From: Paracentrotus lividus
Lineage: Eukaryota; Echinodermata; Echinoidea; Camarodonta; Echinidae
Direction: 5' to 3'
DNA: 64,000 nt
Assembly: GCA_940671915.1 (NCBI GenBank)
Contig: CALNVZ010002100.1
Span: 7,001,664 to 7,065,663 of the forward strand
In this document: in pieces, positions 10,301-23,500 of the stretch
Position numbering within the stretch: the first letter of the stretch is position 1
Layout of the letters: each line of letters begins with the position of its first letter
Program-made: the position numbers and the translations under genes
Notes under the pieces: generated by a model
The model's database searches: none
Seen by the model: only the letters and a program-made list of their open reading frames with translations
What the model was told of the DNA's origin: nothing

Positions 10301-13300
10301 ATCCGTACACAGGAAATCAAAGTAAAGGTGCAGGCATACCGTCAGGTGACGGCTTCAAGCAAGGTAACATCCATCCATTTCAATATGCCATTAAATCCCC
10401 CAGAATAATGCTGGCTGCTTAATACATGTAGCATTTTATACAGACACAACATTACACAGATTTTTTTTTTGCCAGCAAAAATATAATTATTGCTTTTAGC
10501 TTGCATCTTATACAGACAGAGTTCATGAATAAGAAATAACAAGAAATTTAACGTATTGCAGAAATGAACATTTGTTGAAGTTGATAAGCACAAAGCAGAC
10601 ATATAAATGCAGCTTTTTCCTCTGAAAGAGACTTTCAGCTAAGCTTTCAAAAGTTGACGGTTAAAATTTTAAAGTTATGATCCGATCAAATATTATCCTC
10701 TTCTAATCAATTCCTATTAGGGTAAGGCAGACAAGCATTAAGACATGTATCATGCTTACAACACAGACTTGACAAAACAAACAATGCAATATGTACTAAA
10801 AAGCTCTTGTTAGGTCTATAATAATCAACTAGTCATAATTGGTTAGTTTTTAACATGAATAAACTGTCTATGCTTGCAGTTATTACTTCTGATTGTAATA
10901 CACATACATGTAGGAGTACAAATTTAGTGAGATTACGATGTCATACAGCTGTAAAAACTGTCCCCTTTACATGTACATGTACATCAGGCAATTTCACAGC
11001 AATACATGCATCATTATCTAAATAACATTCCCAATATTCCATTCCATTGCTTGTAAACTATTTACCACAAGAATATATCTTTTTTCATTGTCTTCTTTTC
11101 AATTCTATCATGATTGGGAGATGTTATATGATTAACGCTTATTTTCCACTTCACTGTTTGTGCAGTGATAGTCACAAAGTTTGCTGTGCATTTCATTTGT
11201 CACAAAGGCTTACCTGCCCAGAGTTTCCGTTTATTATATGGTATGGCAGCTAATAATGAAATGGGTATACACGGAAGTTACACTTTTGATTTCTATTATC
11301 ATAAGAATCATATCAGAATCATGAAAATACACCACCACTTATTTATTAATAAAAAAAAACAGCAATTAACCATGCATCATTTAATTGGATTTCTTTTCTT
11401 TCTGAAAAACATCTGTTAAACATAACTGTTACTTGTAAATTGGCATTAACCCTAAAAAGACTGGGCTTATTTGACACACATAAAGATGGGGGGGGGGGGG
11501 GGGGGCTCATTCAGCCCCCCCCCCCAAGATCTCGGCCATGAGCGCCGAAAATTGGCACGCACGTTACCCACGGCATCCTCTCCAAAACCGAAGAGTCATA
11601 TTCTCCGAAAAATTTCTTCACTAATTAATTATGCTAATTTATGCATAAAGTATAAGATTTGCTCTAATTAATTAAATAAAGCTCTAAAAGTGCTAATTTT
11701 TGGTTTACAGGCTCTTTGTAAGCTTCTGGTGAAATGGGTTTTTAAAAAAAATCTGTATCAAGATTTTTTTCTTATGTATTCTATTGTTTTTAAAATTTCT
11801 TATGTATTTCTTTGTTTTTCGACTTTTTGTTTTTTATTGTTTTTTCGATGGAAATCATTGGTGACACTATTTTAATCATAAACAACCTTAAATTAATTAA
11901 TTTTAATCAGTTAAAGAGAAAATAATGATACATTTACGAATTTTGGCTGAAAACACAATTTGTATTGGATTTGTACACAAAATCACGTATTTGAGCTACT
12001 TTGGGTCTGACGCACGGTTACAAAATGTTATGTAATTTCAGAACCGCGTACCCGGGTATCGCAAATTTGGTCTCAAAAGTTGCGCGAGGCTTGAAAGAAA
12101 ATAGTCATGAAGTCTCGCCGAATTTTTTTTTTGCGTTGCGAAGTTAGCGCGAAAAATGTCGAGGGGGGGCTGAATGAGCCCCCCCCCCAGTCTTTTTAGG
12201 GTTAAGTAAGATACTTAGAAATATCATTGTTTGTATGGATTAGTTAATTGTTATGTAATTGCAAGCAATCAAGTTGGATGTTGATGTAATTTATTTCACT
12301 CCGCATTTATAGCTAACCTATGAAGCTTTTAACTACAAAGCAACGATATATAAATTGCAATCTAAATATAATGAACTATGCCAATCACCAATTAACAAAA
12401 ACGAAGAAGAAAAAAATGTGATATTCTAAGATTTTTTTCTATAAATGCAAAATTCCCACATCACAGTAATGATGTCTTTTTAGAAAAAAAAATAGATTTC
12501 AATAGCATCATCTTTCTGTTGAAATGATTGCAGATGTAAAAGAAATTTGATGAATATTAGTTTGCAAGCTTGAATGAACGGACTTGACATGACTACCTGC
12601 AGATGATGAAATGCACATTGATGGAATTTTGAGAGACACACCTTGACAAGACATGAATCTACACTTGCCACACTCGACCCAGGTGACGTAACAAGTAATG
12701 ATAAGAATATATTCTTTGAATATCATTCACATCAAAATTAATAGCCTCTAAGCAGGGGTAAAATTTAAATGCATCTTGTGTCAAGTGCTATACCAGAAGC
12801 CAATATTATCATCTAATGACCTTTTTACACTGTGATTCTGGTGGCTGTGCTATGGCAGGCAGTCACATTTCTAGTATTGTTCTGGCCGTTTATAATATTT
12901 TTTCTTTTGTCAATAAATTGTCTCTTAGTGCATTCCTCCAAAACTCCAATTAAAACTAGGAACATGTCTGCTCTGGGACAAAAGTGTAACCATAGCACAT
13001 GAATGTTAACCCATGGACGACTGAATTCACTCCTTCTCATAGCTTTAAGAGATTCAGCACCTTGTTCTTGTTGTCAATGGCCTGAATTCTGGAAAGCCGC
13101 CTAACTTTAAGCCTAGCTTAAATCCGTGGTTTAACTATGGCCTGCTAAGAGGGAATCAATCTGTTTTTGTTGCATGTTCTTATCACCTTCATTGAATTCT
13201 GAAACTGTGTGTTAATTGTAAAGGAAACCTTTGTACTTATCATTCCCAAGCAGTTTTTAGTAGTTTCACTACCAAAAATTATGATGAATTGAACATCTAC

Positions 13301-14541
13301 TTTGGGGGATTGATTCCCTCCTTCCAAGCCATAGTTGAACCACAGATTTAAGCTAGGCTTAACTTTAGGCCACCTTTGTGAATAAGGGCCAACGGGTTAA
13401 TAAATGTACCTTCTATCCTGAGACTCTCCATCTCTTCAATCTCTAGGATGCATTCCCTGATATCAGCTACAAACTTGGTCCTGTCATCGGGATGACTGGC
13501 ACAGAATGATGCTAGGGTCTTGTCTTGCCTTGAGACAAGTCGGATGCCATAAGGATAGTCTGAATGAACAAATGGAAAGAAACAGCAAAGAAGACATTAT
13601 TAATCATTTCAATTTGATTGTTTCACGTGTAACTCCCTGGTTTTGATTCCTTTGTACATACTCCATCCATTGGGCCTACTATAATTGCTCCACGGTCAAC
13701 CCCTAACACTAAACAAACTTCAGCCTTTGACTGAACACTATACCTAACCCTTAACCTAGTATAAAACCTACACACAATCTTAATTATAATCCTACTTCTT
13801 TAGATGAAATAAATCCCAGATTAATTGTCACAAGAGCAAATGTTGCTTTAAACATTCATCTGTTCCTTCTATTACGACGCTAATTTGACATTTAATTGTC
13901 CATCAATTCAACTAGAGGATAGTTGTTGTAAAACTTTCTTATATTTTCACATTTGCATTAGAACTGAAAATAAATGGTACGTTACTTGTGAAAGCGTTGG
14001 TAGATTGATTGATTGATGTTTAACGACACTACCAACACAATGTGTCATAGAAGTGTCTGAATAGTTATGTTAAATTGTAGGATTTGTCTTCTCAATGATG
14101 TTGAGATGATCTAGTGATGGAATTACAAAGTAAATGGAGAAAATAAAAAAGTTAACTACTTCTCCGGGAAAAAATTCCTACTCTTGGTTGGTAGATATAC
14201 TAATATCAAACACATGATCTATTGTTAGGATGAGAATGGGTGAAACTTACGTTGTGATGAGAACTCTAGTACAGTTGCTCCCTGTAGAAGTACTTTCTTC
14301 TTGTATCCTAAGATAGCTCCAGTCTTCTTCTTGTATAGCTTGGTGATCTTAGGGTCAATCAAAAATATATGTAGGTCAGGTGACAGTTCTTTCATAGTAT
14401 GATCATTATATAACGCTTCCTCTTGTTTCTCAATTTTAACATGAAACCTTTTATTTGATTTTGTATCACTTTATTGTATATCTTCAACAAACAGACAGCT
14501 AAATCCACAAGCTATGGCTAGAAAGAAAGGGAGAGGGAGAG

Positions 14542-14578
<37 letters not shown>

Positions 14579-17500
14579 ATGTCTAACAAGCTGGGAATGT
14601 AGTTAAAGTTCACATCTATTTAAAAAAAAAATTAAACTTGTTGACTGTTATCAGCTCAGATATAATAATTAAAAAAAAAACACTAAAAATACACAGAGCA
14701 GAGATAATTACAATAGAAGAGAAGAGATTTCTATTTGTTAAGATTGATGTTTTGAACTCACCAGTATCATATCATTAAGAAGGAAGACTTCCCTGACATG
14801 TTTCTTATCTTTCTTGGTTGGGTCATTGACCTCAAGAAGACTACAGGAGCTTACTAGTCTTCTATAAGGCTCAGCCAGCTGAAAATAACAAACAAAATAT
14901 CACTTATTAGCAACTCTTTTATTTTGTGAATCTCCTGCCCAAATGCTGGATATAAGTTTAGAATCATATTGCAGATATTTAGTATGAAAACCTATGCTTT
15001 ATATTTCTCCTTTAATTATGAAGGAACTTAAAAATTCAGTAAACAAAAGTGGTTCAAAAATTCAAAGGTAATATTTAAATTCACCTTAAATCATAACCAG
15101 GATCTAATGTTCACTGAGAATATTAATTCATGATTTACTCATATAAAGGTAATATTTTAATTTAGCTTAAATCATAACCAGGATCTAACGTTAACTGAGA
15201 ATATTAATTCATGATTTACTCGTATCATAAACATAGATGCACTAAGGTTGCAATCGTACCAAAGTGCAAAGTATACGTACAGGATGTATAGACATATTAC
15301 GAGGAAATAGAAATGAAACCGAATACAATCCATAATTTATTATTTACAAGAAACCATTACAAATGAACCCTGAAAACAAAATTCATAAAAAACATTTCCT
15401 GGTATGATATCATGGGTAATAGAATATATTACACACACACTTTTATAATAACTACCAGTACTTGAAAATCATTCAATCCTATTGATTTCTTTATTTATAC
15501 ACATACAGGCAATGCTAGATAGTTACAAATTTAAACAAATTTTATAGACTAAATACACCAAGTACTCAATTTCTGCATTTTAAAGAGACTTGTATAACAT
15601 ATGGAGATGAAATGTGTTGGTGCTTTACAGTGTCTTTTGCTTTGATACACATTTCATAATTTTAACAACCAAATAACTTGGGAATAAAGCAAATAAGCTA
15701 ACTTAATCCTCATTTATTGTTAAATTAAAAGAGGGAGCATGAAATTTAAAAAAAGATGACTTACAGGGAAGGGTTTTTCTCCCATGATGTTAGCTTCTAG
15801 TTTGCGTACAGCAGTCACATGATCCTCTCCTGGTTGGAAAGCTTTCTTCTTGATGCGTTCATAGATACCATTCAACATCTCAGGATCAAGGTCATGCTCA
15901 TTGTCTATACCTGAAAATCATATTCACAAATAGGAAACGATGATAAATGATAAGTTTGTCTAATCTCATGTAAATCACTATGACAGAAAATTCCTTCATG
16001 CTTCCACGAAGAGCTTTAAAAATGTTGAAATTTTAAGGAATGAATTCAACAGGTTATTTACTTGCTACACCTGGATTGAGTGCGGCAAAGATAGATTAAT
16101 GCCTTGCAAAATGGTTTATCGAGTGGACGGGAATTAAACCTTGTGATCCAAAGTCCATTAACAACTTTATATCAAACTTATCTTACCATTTGGTTCCTCT
16201 ACCTTCGATCCTTTCAAATTCAATTTCTTTGCTTGTTTCTTCTTTTTACTTTTATCTTCTGCTTCACTATCTTTCTATATGTTCTTTTATCACTCTTCAG
16301 CCCCGTATCCTCTTCTCAGATTCCTTACCACTTAGATTCTTTATGAAGTCCGATTCTTTCATCTTTCTCTCTGCTTTGACGTTAGGATTATGAAGGTCTG
16401 TTGTAAGCATGATGATAGCAAATGATAAGATGAAGATGGTGTCCAGATTGTGGAAACTGTTTGCAAACTCAGCATTGCAGTAGCAGTACCTCTTGGAAAA
16501 AGCCTGTAATAAGGAGAATAAACAAATATTTTTCTTTTTTATTTAATTTGATTTGATTTTTATTTATTTGTCAAGTATAAACAATATTCACAAATTAGCT
16601 TGATGGAATGACCCATGAAAGCTGTAGAGCTTATTTACAATGGGGTCCCAAAATATGCATGTCACATTTCTTATAGGATTCCACACTTGCTTTTCCATGC
16701 GACACAACATTTTTTCTGGCAACAATTGCTCCAGGTTTTATTTTGTCTTAAGGTGTAGGGTCAGGGCTAGGGTAGGGTATAGTGTTAAGGCCAGGTTTGA
16801 AGTTGGTCATTCAATCATACAGAGTGGACTAATTGTTGATGAAGCGAATGGTAGGGAACTGAATACTGGATGTCCAGAGTACAAAGGACCCCTTTAAAAA
16901 AAATCAAAATAAATAAATCACAATTTGTGGGCCTGGAGCTGATATGTGAGGGGTCATGAGCACATGACCATAAATTGCCAACCAATCTGTAAGAAGCAAT
17001 AGTCTTATTCTTTGTTGGTTTACCATATTTTTTGGTAGGGGCATACACATATTCTTTCAACATCCATTAAATCATACATTTCCTGTCTTCACAGCATTAA
17101 TATTTTGCCTACATCCTGCTTGTAAGTAGGAATAACCTTTTTATTTCCTGAATAGTGTAATTACCCTATTAAACCACTCTATAATATTTATCTTTTGCTA
17201 TAATCATAGGCCGGGTCTATACGATAAAGTGTCTCTGATGATTTCCTATAGTGTCTCCTAGGCATAGACTTGTAACCATTACACAGTGACAAAAACAATT
17301 TCATTGCTCCTTTGAACCTATCAAAGTTCCTGTGCTAGAATTCTTTAAAAGATAAAGGGTTATAAATGCAATGTATGAGGATAATTGATCAACATTACTT
17401 CGTACTCAATCCCCTTTTCCCAATCAATATAAGACAATCACAAGTTGAACAGAGCTTCAAAACAAAAGGGTTAAGACTAGACCAAGTGTGCTATCTCACT

Positions 17501-20500
17501 TCGCGGAGACGTCTCCGCGACAGAATATAAATTTTGTCCCTGCGACGGATAAATAGTATTAGAGACATCTCCAACACGTCTCCGTGACAATTTATGAAAA
17601 AATCCGTCTCCGAATTCAGGAGACGTCTCGGAGACGTCTCTAATACTGTTTATCCGTCGCGGAGACGTCTCCGCGAAGTGAGATAGCACCCTAACTGACA
17701 TAAAACATTTCAATTGATATATAAAAGGATACATTGTCCATGTATCTATACAAATTTGAGTATACCTGTCCTAAAATGGCACTTTAATGTCAGTTCATGG
17801 ACATCTCTACTACTTGTAATAATTGACAGAAATGAAGGGGCTTTCACAATTGCTCTTGCGATTGTTTGCGATCATTTGGTTACAATATATGTTGCACACA
17901 ATCGCAACGGTTGTAAGCAGTTGCACCACCAATTGTGAAAGGGGCTTAATGGAAACTATTAAAAAGTTTATTTCTATCCACCTGATAAATTCCAGGCTTT
18001 CTCTTTATATGACTACGGTACCCCTATCCTTCTGAGTCTCCTTGTACTCGTCCTTTCAATGTTTACATGAAACACAGTGTCTCTTTCTGCTTCCTACATA
18101 AACAACCATTTTCCTGAATTACAGTACCAGTATTGTGATATTCTGACTAATGTTAAACACATAATTACTTTGCTAAGAGAATTTCAATTGAAAGAAGATA
18201 GCTGGATGATTTTTTGACATTGATTATAAATAAAAAATGTGAGAAAGTATGAGGATAAAATATGAAGGGCATATATTTGCAAAAGCCGTTTTCATGAGGT
18301 ATACTTGAACTCTGTAGTACAACCTACCAGTATGCATTTTAAACTTACTGGCAGGGATGTGTTTCAAACAAGTAATAACTCAAGTACCATGTGCTGTGTG
18401 TTGCAGAAAGCATTTTCAGCAGATATGAAACATGAATGAATAATAATGTGACCTTGTGTGTTGGCACTGATCTTCTATTGATGAAAGAACCTTCATAAAT
18501 AATAATCTCATTCATGGAAATATGGACTTCAAATGGGAAATAATAATTTTTTATGCACATAAAAGTTTAGTACTGTGAATAGTGCATGTGTAACATACAG
18601 AACAGAGAGTAAGATATAAAATGTTGATAGAATTTGACTTATTTCAGAAGCCCATGTATCATATTCCTAAGACCTAGTATTAGACATTTTTTTAATATTG
18701 AAGCAATGTAATTGATATTTTATACAAAAGCCCAAATACTAAAAGAAATAGAAAATAATTTCTAAAAATATAGCTTTTGTATTTCTTGTTCTACATAAGA
18801 AAAAAGCTTTGGAATCTATCCCCTTCATTTTTTTTAAATACAATAACAAAGAAGAAGAAGAAAAAGAGGAAGAAGAAGAAAAAAACCTAATGATTACTAC
18901 ACCATTCAAACATAAGGAAAAACGATCAATTGATTTCCTAGTGGTGAACCGCTATGACGTACATTTCTTGGGTTCTTTCCTGCCGAAAAATTCAGGTAAA
19001 ATACCCACCTCTCTTTAGCATGAAACTGTGTTTTCTATATTTACTTGAGTGATGATATAGGGAGATGAAACTAGTATATTTGTGGTTATAAAACTAGTAT
19101 ATTTGTGGTTTTAAAACTAATTTAAACCCCCCCCCCCCCAAATCTGCCTCCAAGATCACAGTGAATGGAAATATTATGCATTGTTTGTAGATGGGATTTT
19201 GTACAAATTTATATATTGTTTTAGATCATTATACAAAGCTAGAAACATTCATCTTTAATATATTATTTTGGAAATTTGAAGGATGATGCTAACTAAACAA
19301 CCCTTTTCCTACCCCCCCCCTTTCTACTGATTTTAGTGTGTTTTATAATAACCAGATAGATGGGTAACATAAGGATATAAAATATAATAGATTATAATTT
19401 CTCTTTATGTGTAGTTTATGACTTTGTATGGAATTGAGCTATGACAAGATAACATATCTAGAGCAGGATTGACACCCTAGATTAAACCTGCATCTTTTCA
19501 GCTTTATTCCTTGTCGGGTGTCACACCCCAGCTTTGCCTGCTTTAATCTACAGAGTGTAAAGCTTTATCCACAATGTGTGAAGTGCTTGTGAGTCTGCTA
19601 TGCATGCACAAAGGGTGCACAAATCCTGCAATAAGCTTATAGAAGCCAGGCTTGATATTAATTAAGAATTCTTGCCTAAAGATATCAAAAATAAAAGCAA
19701 TCATACCCATTTTATGCACTAAACACTATAAATTCTGTCTGATACTTGGAAGTCCATCTCAGTTAGTTCTTATTAAAAGCTGAGAGTTGACTGGAAAGCC
19801 ACTTTAATAACACAAGTTGATAAGCTCCATCAAAGTATTCAGTCTGCAAAAGTGTTTATTTAAAGTTCTGAATTAATGTACGTGTTCAGAAATACATTGT
19901 TTTTAAGACTTTAAAGTGAGAGCGAACTAAGCAAACCTCCCATTGACTGTGTGTTATAAATAGCTAGTCTTGTAATATACCTGTTGAGATAATTATTAAT
20001 AATGAAGTGTATAAATTAGCCTATGATTTTATTTGTATCAGGAAACTAAAATATTTTGAGGTGAAAAGTACTTGTTTTGCTTCTTAGTAAAATAATTATT
20101 GCAGTATGAATGTATTGAGTAGTGAATTAGTGTGTTATCACTTAAATGGATCTATATTTCAAGAATACACTGCTCAGAACGTTGCATTATGGGTTTGGAA
20201 TCAGGGCAGAAATGAGCAGTTGAGGACTTGAGGTGATGTTATGCAAGGCTGCTAGTTCGTACTGACTTTAAGATTTGTTCCCAAGCTTGATTAGTGGATT
20301 TTCATTGAATGAAAATATCTTGAAATATGTAAATGAATTTACTGGTGTACTCTGAAATCAATCTTTAATGAAACTGAGGAAAAAACACTCATTCTTGCTG
20401 GCTCCAAGGCTCGATCAGGTTCATGGTGAAGTCATAGAAGAACCCTGATAAATATTATGCCTACTCGTTGCTTTGAGGTGTTTCTTCAAAGGAATCTTCA

Positions 20501-23500
20501 AGCCAAGGCCGAGGCCTCTTACAGGATAAATGGATCATGTCAATTTACTATGTTCTCCTATCACTTCCTATATCCATGGCCTTATAAAACCTATTTGATG
20601 ATTGATGACTCCCCTTTCTGCTTAGATTATTTCATATTCTGTATTTCCACAATTTTAAACTATCTATCACTTGGGGAAATAAAAATAATTCGAACATTGC
20701 CCTGTCTCTTTCAGGCATTTCTTTTATCTTTCTTGGCTGTATCAGCTCTATGCCTGACATAGCATACTTGAGGGTTGAATCCTTTCACTTACCTCCATTA
20801 ATCTTTCAATTTTCTGTGCCTCTCCAGGAAGCAAGAAAGACATTTGGAATTTCCTCAGCGCCTCATCGATGGTTAACCCCTTGAATTCCATAGCTTCCAC
20901 AAAACATCTGAAAGAGATAAAAACATGACATCAAACATTATAATTGTCTAATAGATTTCAGAAATTAAAGGTAGAAAGGGGATTAAAGTTTGAATGGGGA
21001 CTAAATGGATGATGTATGAATTAAAGTGACATAACATTATTAAAGTAGTAACAAGATTGAGTTTGAATACACCCCCTTCGAAACGCAAACTACATTGCAC
21101 TACCTTCATGTAATCACTGCTACATGTAGTTCATTTGAAATGAAATATTTGAAAAATAATTAAACATAATTAATCACTGATTACAATCCACAATTGCACT
21201 GATTCAACTGTGTACAGAATTATACAGATTATATATTATGGAACAGAAAACAGATTGACATCCTTGACATTTTGCCAAGAAAATAAAAAAATTGAAGTAC
21301 TGCAACAATGTCTAGCACAAAAGAACAAAAACAGATCGATACATGATTCCCTAAACTCTACTTGGTGTGAGGTCAAGCACTGAAAGTGGTCGTGAATAAG
21401 CCCAGCATTTACAACAATCATCCAGAAACGGACGTCAGTACAGGTAGAAAATCAATTCAACACCTTACAGACCCATATATTGAAAAGTGTGTTAGTAAAT
21501 CTGAGACAGTAAAAAAAGTAGCAGATGGTTTTGATGGGAAAGTTTTTACTCTATTCATGTCAGACAGTTTCACCACTGAGTACACTATATCCAACCCTAT
21601 GGGAATGGCAACACTTGGTATTTTCGAGTTGCATAATTTATTGATCCGTTTAATAAAGTGTGAAAACAATAGCTTGGAGAAAATAAAAACAAAAATCTCT
21701 AAGACAAATTCATGAAAGTAATTTAGTGTACAATTATCACCAACAATGTGACCATTTCCTCCTTTTTAGTACACCTACCACAACCACTATATCAACCAAA
21801 CTGACTAATCAATACCATTTTAAAGACAATAACAAACCCTAAATACATTATACTGAACATTTTGTCACTGTGCTTCATGGGGTGCTAACAATGTAGAGGA
21901 AATAAGTCTATAGTATAATGGACAGGATACAGATTAATTAGTGGTTTGTTAATTCTCTATTAGCTTTGATAAACCCAGATATAGAGCAGGATGTACATGT
22001 AGATTGCATGCTTCTAGCACAAGTCAATTTATGTCCTGATAATCATCTAAATAAACAGATGTTTTCCTTTATATATCTCTTAACATTTGCCCACTGTAAC
22101 TTTTGCCCTAGATATGATTTTTGATAAACCTGTGCCCTGTATCATAAAGAGTAATCATCAATTGCAAACTGATAGCTAGCGAATCAGGATGCTTGTTGCA
22201 TGCACTTTTATTCTGATCCACATGAAAAGGGTAGATTCAAATTAACAACAACCAAAAAAAGTTACAGGGCACAGATGTAACAATGCCTTCTTAATTTATT
22301 AAAACAGTCCCTAGCCATTTAAAAAATAGGTTTCAAGCAGTGTAAAAAGTAATGACAATACTTAGAAAATGCCTTTTTTATTGAATACAAAAGCATGCGC
22401 AAGCATTTTATATTTAGGACAGGTGTAATAAAAATATTATTTATTCACTCAATAGAAAAATTTGATCTGTAACTTTGATGTGCAATTTCTGTAAGTTCCT
22501 CCTACATCTGGGAATCTATAAAAACTGATTGGGGATGAAAATGAAAGTATGAAAGACCTAATGAGCCTCTTTATTTAATGTACATGTATATAGAGTTTCT
22601 TTTGTCTTTATGTTGATAACAAAAGCAATAATCAAAAGTGCTGATACAAGTTTGAAGTTATTCAATATGACACAGGATGTTTGATCCAGAACAAACTAGG
22701 TTTGGCTTGTCAATACATGAAATATAAGCTGATTAAACATGTTATTGTATTCATTGTCTGTTTCAAAACTGAAATATAAGCATGATATGACATGCGATTC
22801 CAAATGATTTTTCTCTTACATTTTTACAAACTAAATGGTTTATGCTACAGTCACACAAACAAAACATGTTACGCTTTTCCTGTTTTATCCTCATTTCATC
22901 TTAAATTCTATCATTTCTTATGTATTTCTCTGTTTTATTGGATGAACAAAATTATCACTATTTCCATTGCTGACTGTGACGGGAAGGCAACCGTGGGGAT
23001 CTGCAGAAAAAAAAAAACTTTTGGACTCATCGTAAGTGTCTGTGTGACTAGCATCAAATGCAAGATTAGACAGGAAAGTTAAAAAGTGGTGGAGAAATGA
23101 AAGACCTGCTAGTCTTGCAATGAGTCATGAACATGTAAAATCTTGTATTTATTTGGAGTAGGAAGTCCCTTCACTTCCTAAGAGTAACTGATCTATATTA
23201 TACTTCAGGACCTCATGTTTTTATCGGGCATCGATTGATGTCAAGTTTGGAGGAAAAAGAAGAGGAACTCCAACAAGGACAGCAAATCTTTTCTCACAAT
23301 TGGTTTCCTACTATACTAGGTGTACTAGTGTGGTCAAACTTATAATCTTGCTTTGAATCTCTTAATTTCAGATCAAGAAATGCTCTATTTTGAATGAGGT
23401 CCTACAGGGAGCCAGAAATATGCGAAACCCATTACATTTCTGCATTATGTCATTATAATATATGACAATAAAGTTGAAGAAAAGTCATAATAATAAAAAG

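Noticed and set aside
13980-14050. TTGATTGATTGATGTTTAACG motif as a LINE tail
   Set aside because: Too short and without an upstream reverse-transcriptase frame to support a call.
21386-21715. 109-codon + strand frame with plausible composition
   Set aside because: No recognisable motif, no splice context and no neighbour support; probably chance.
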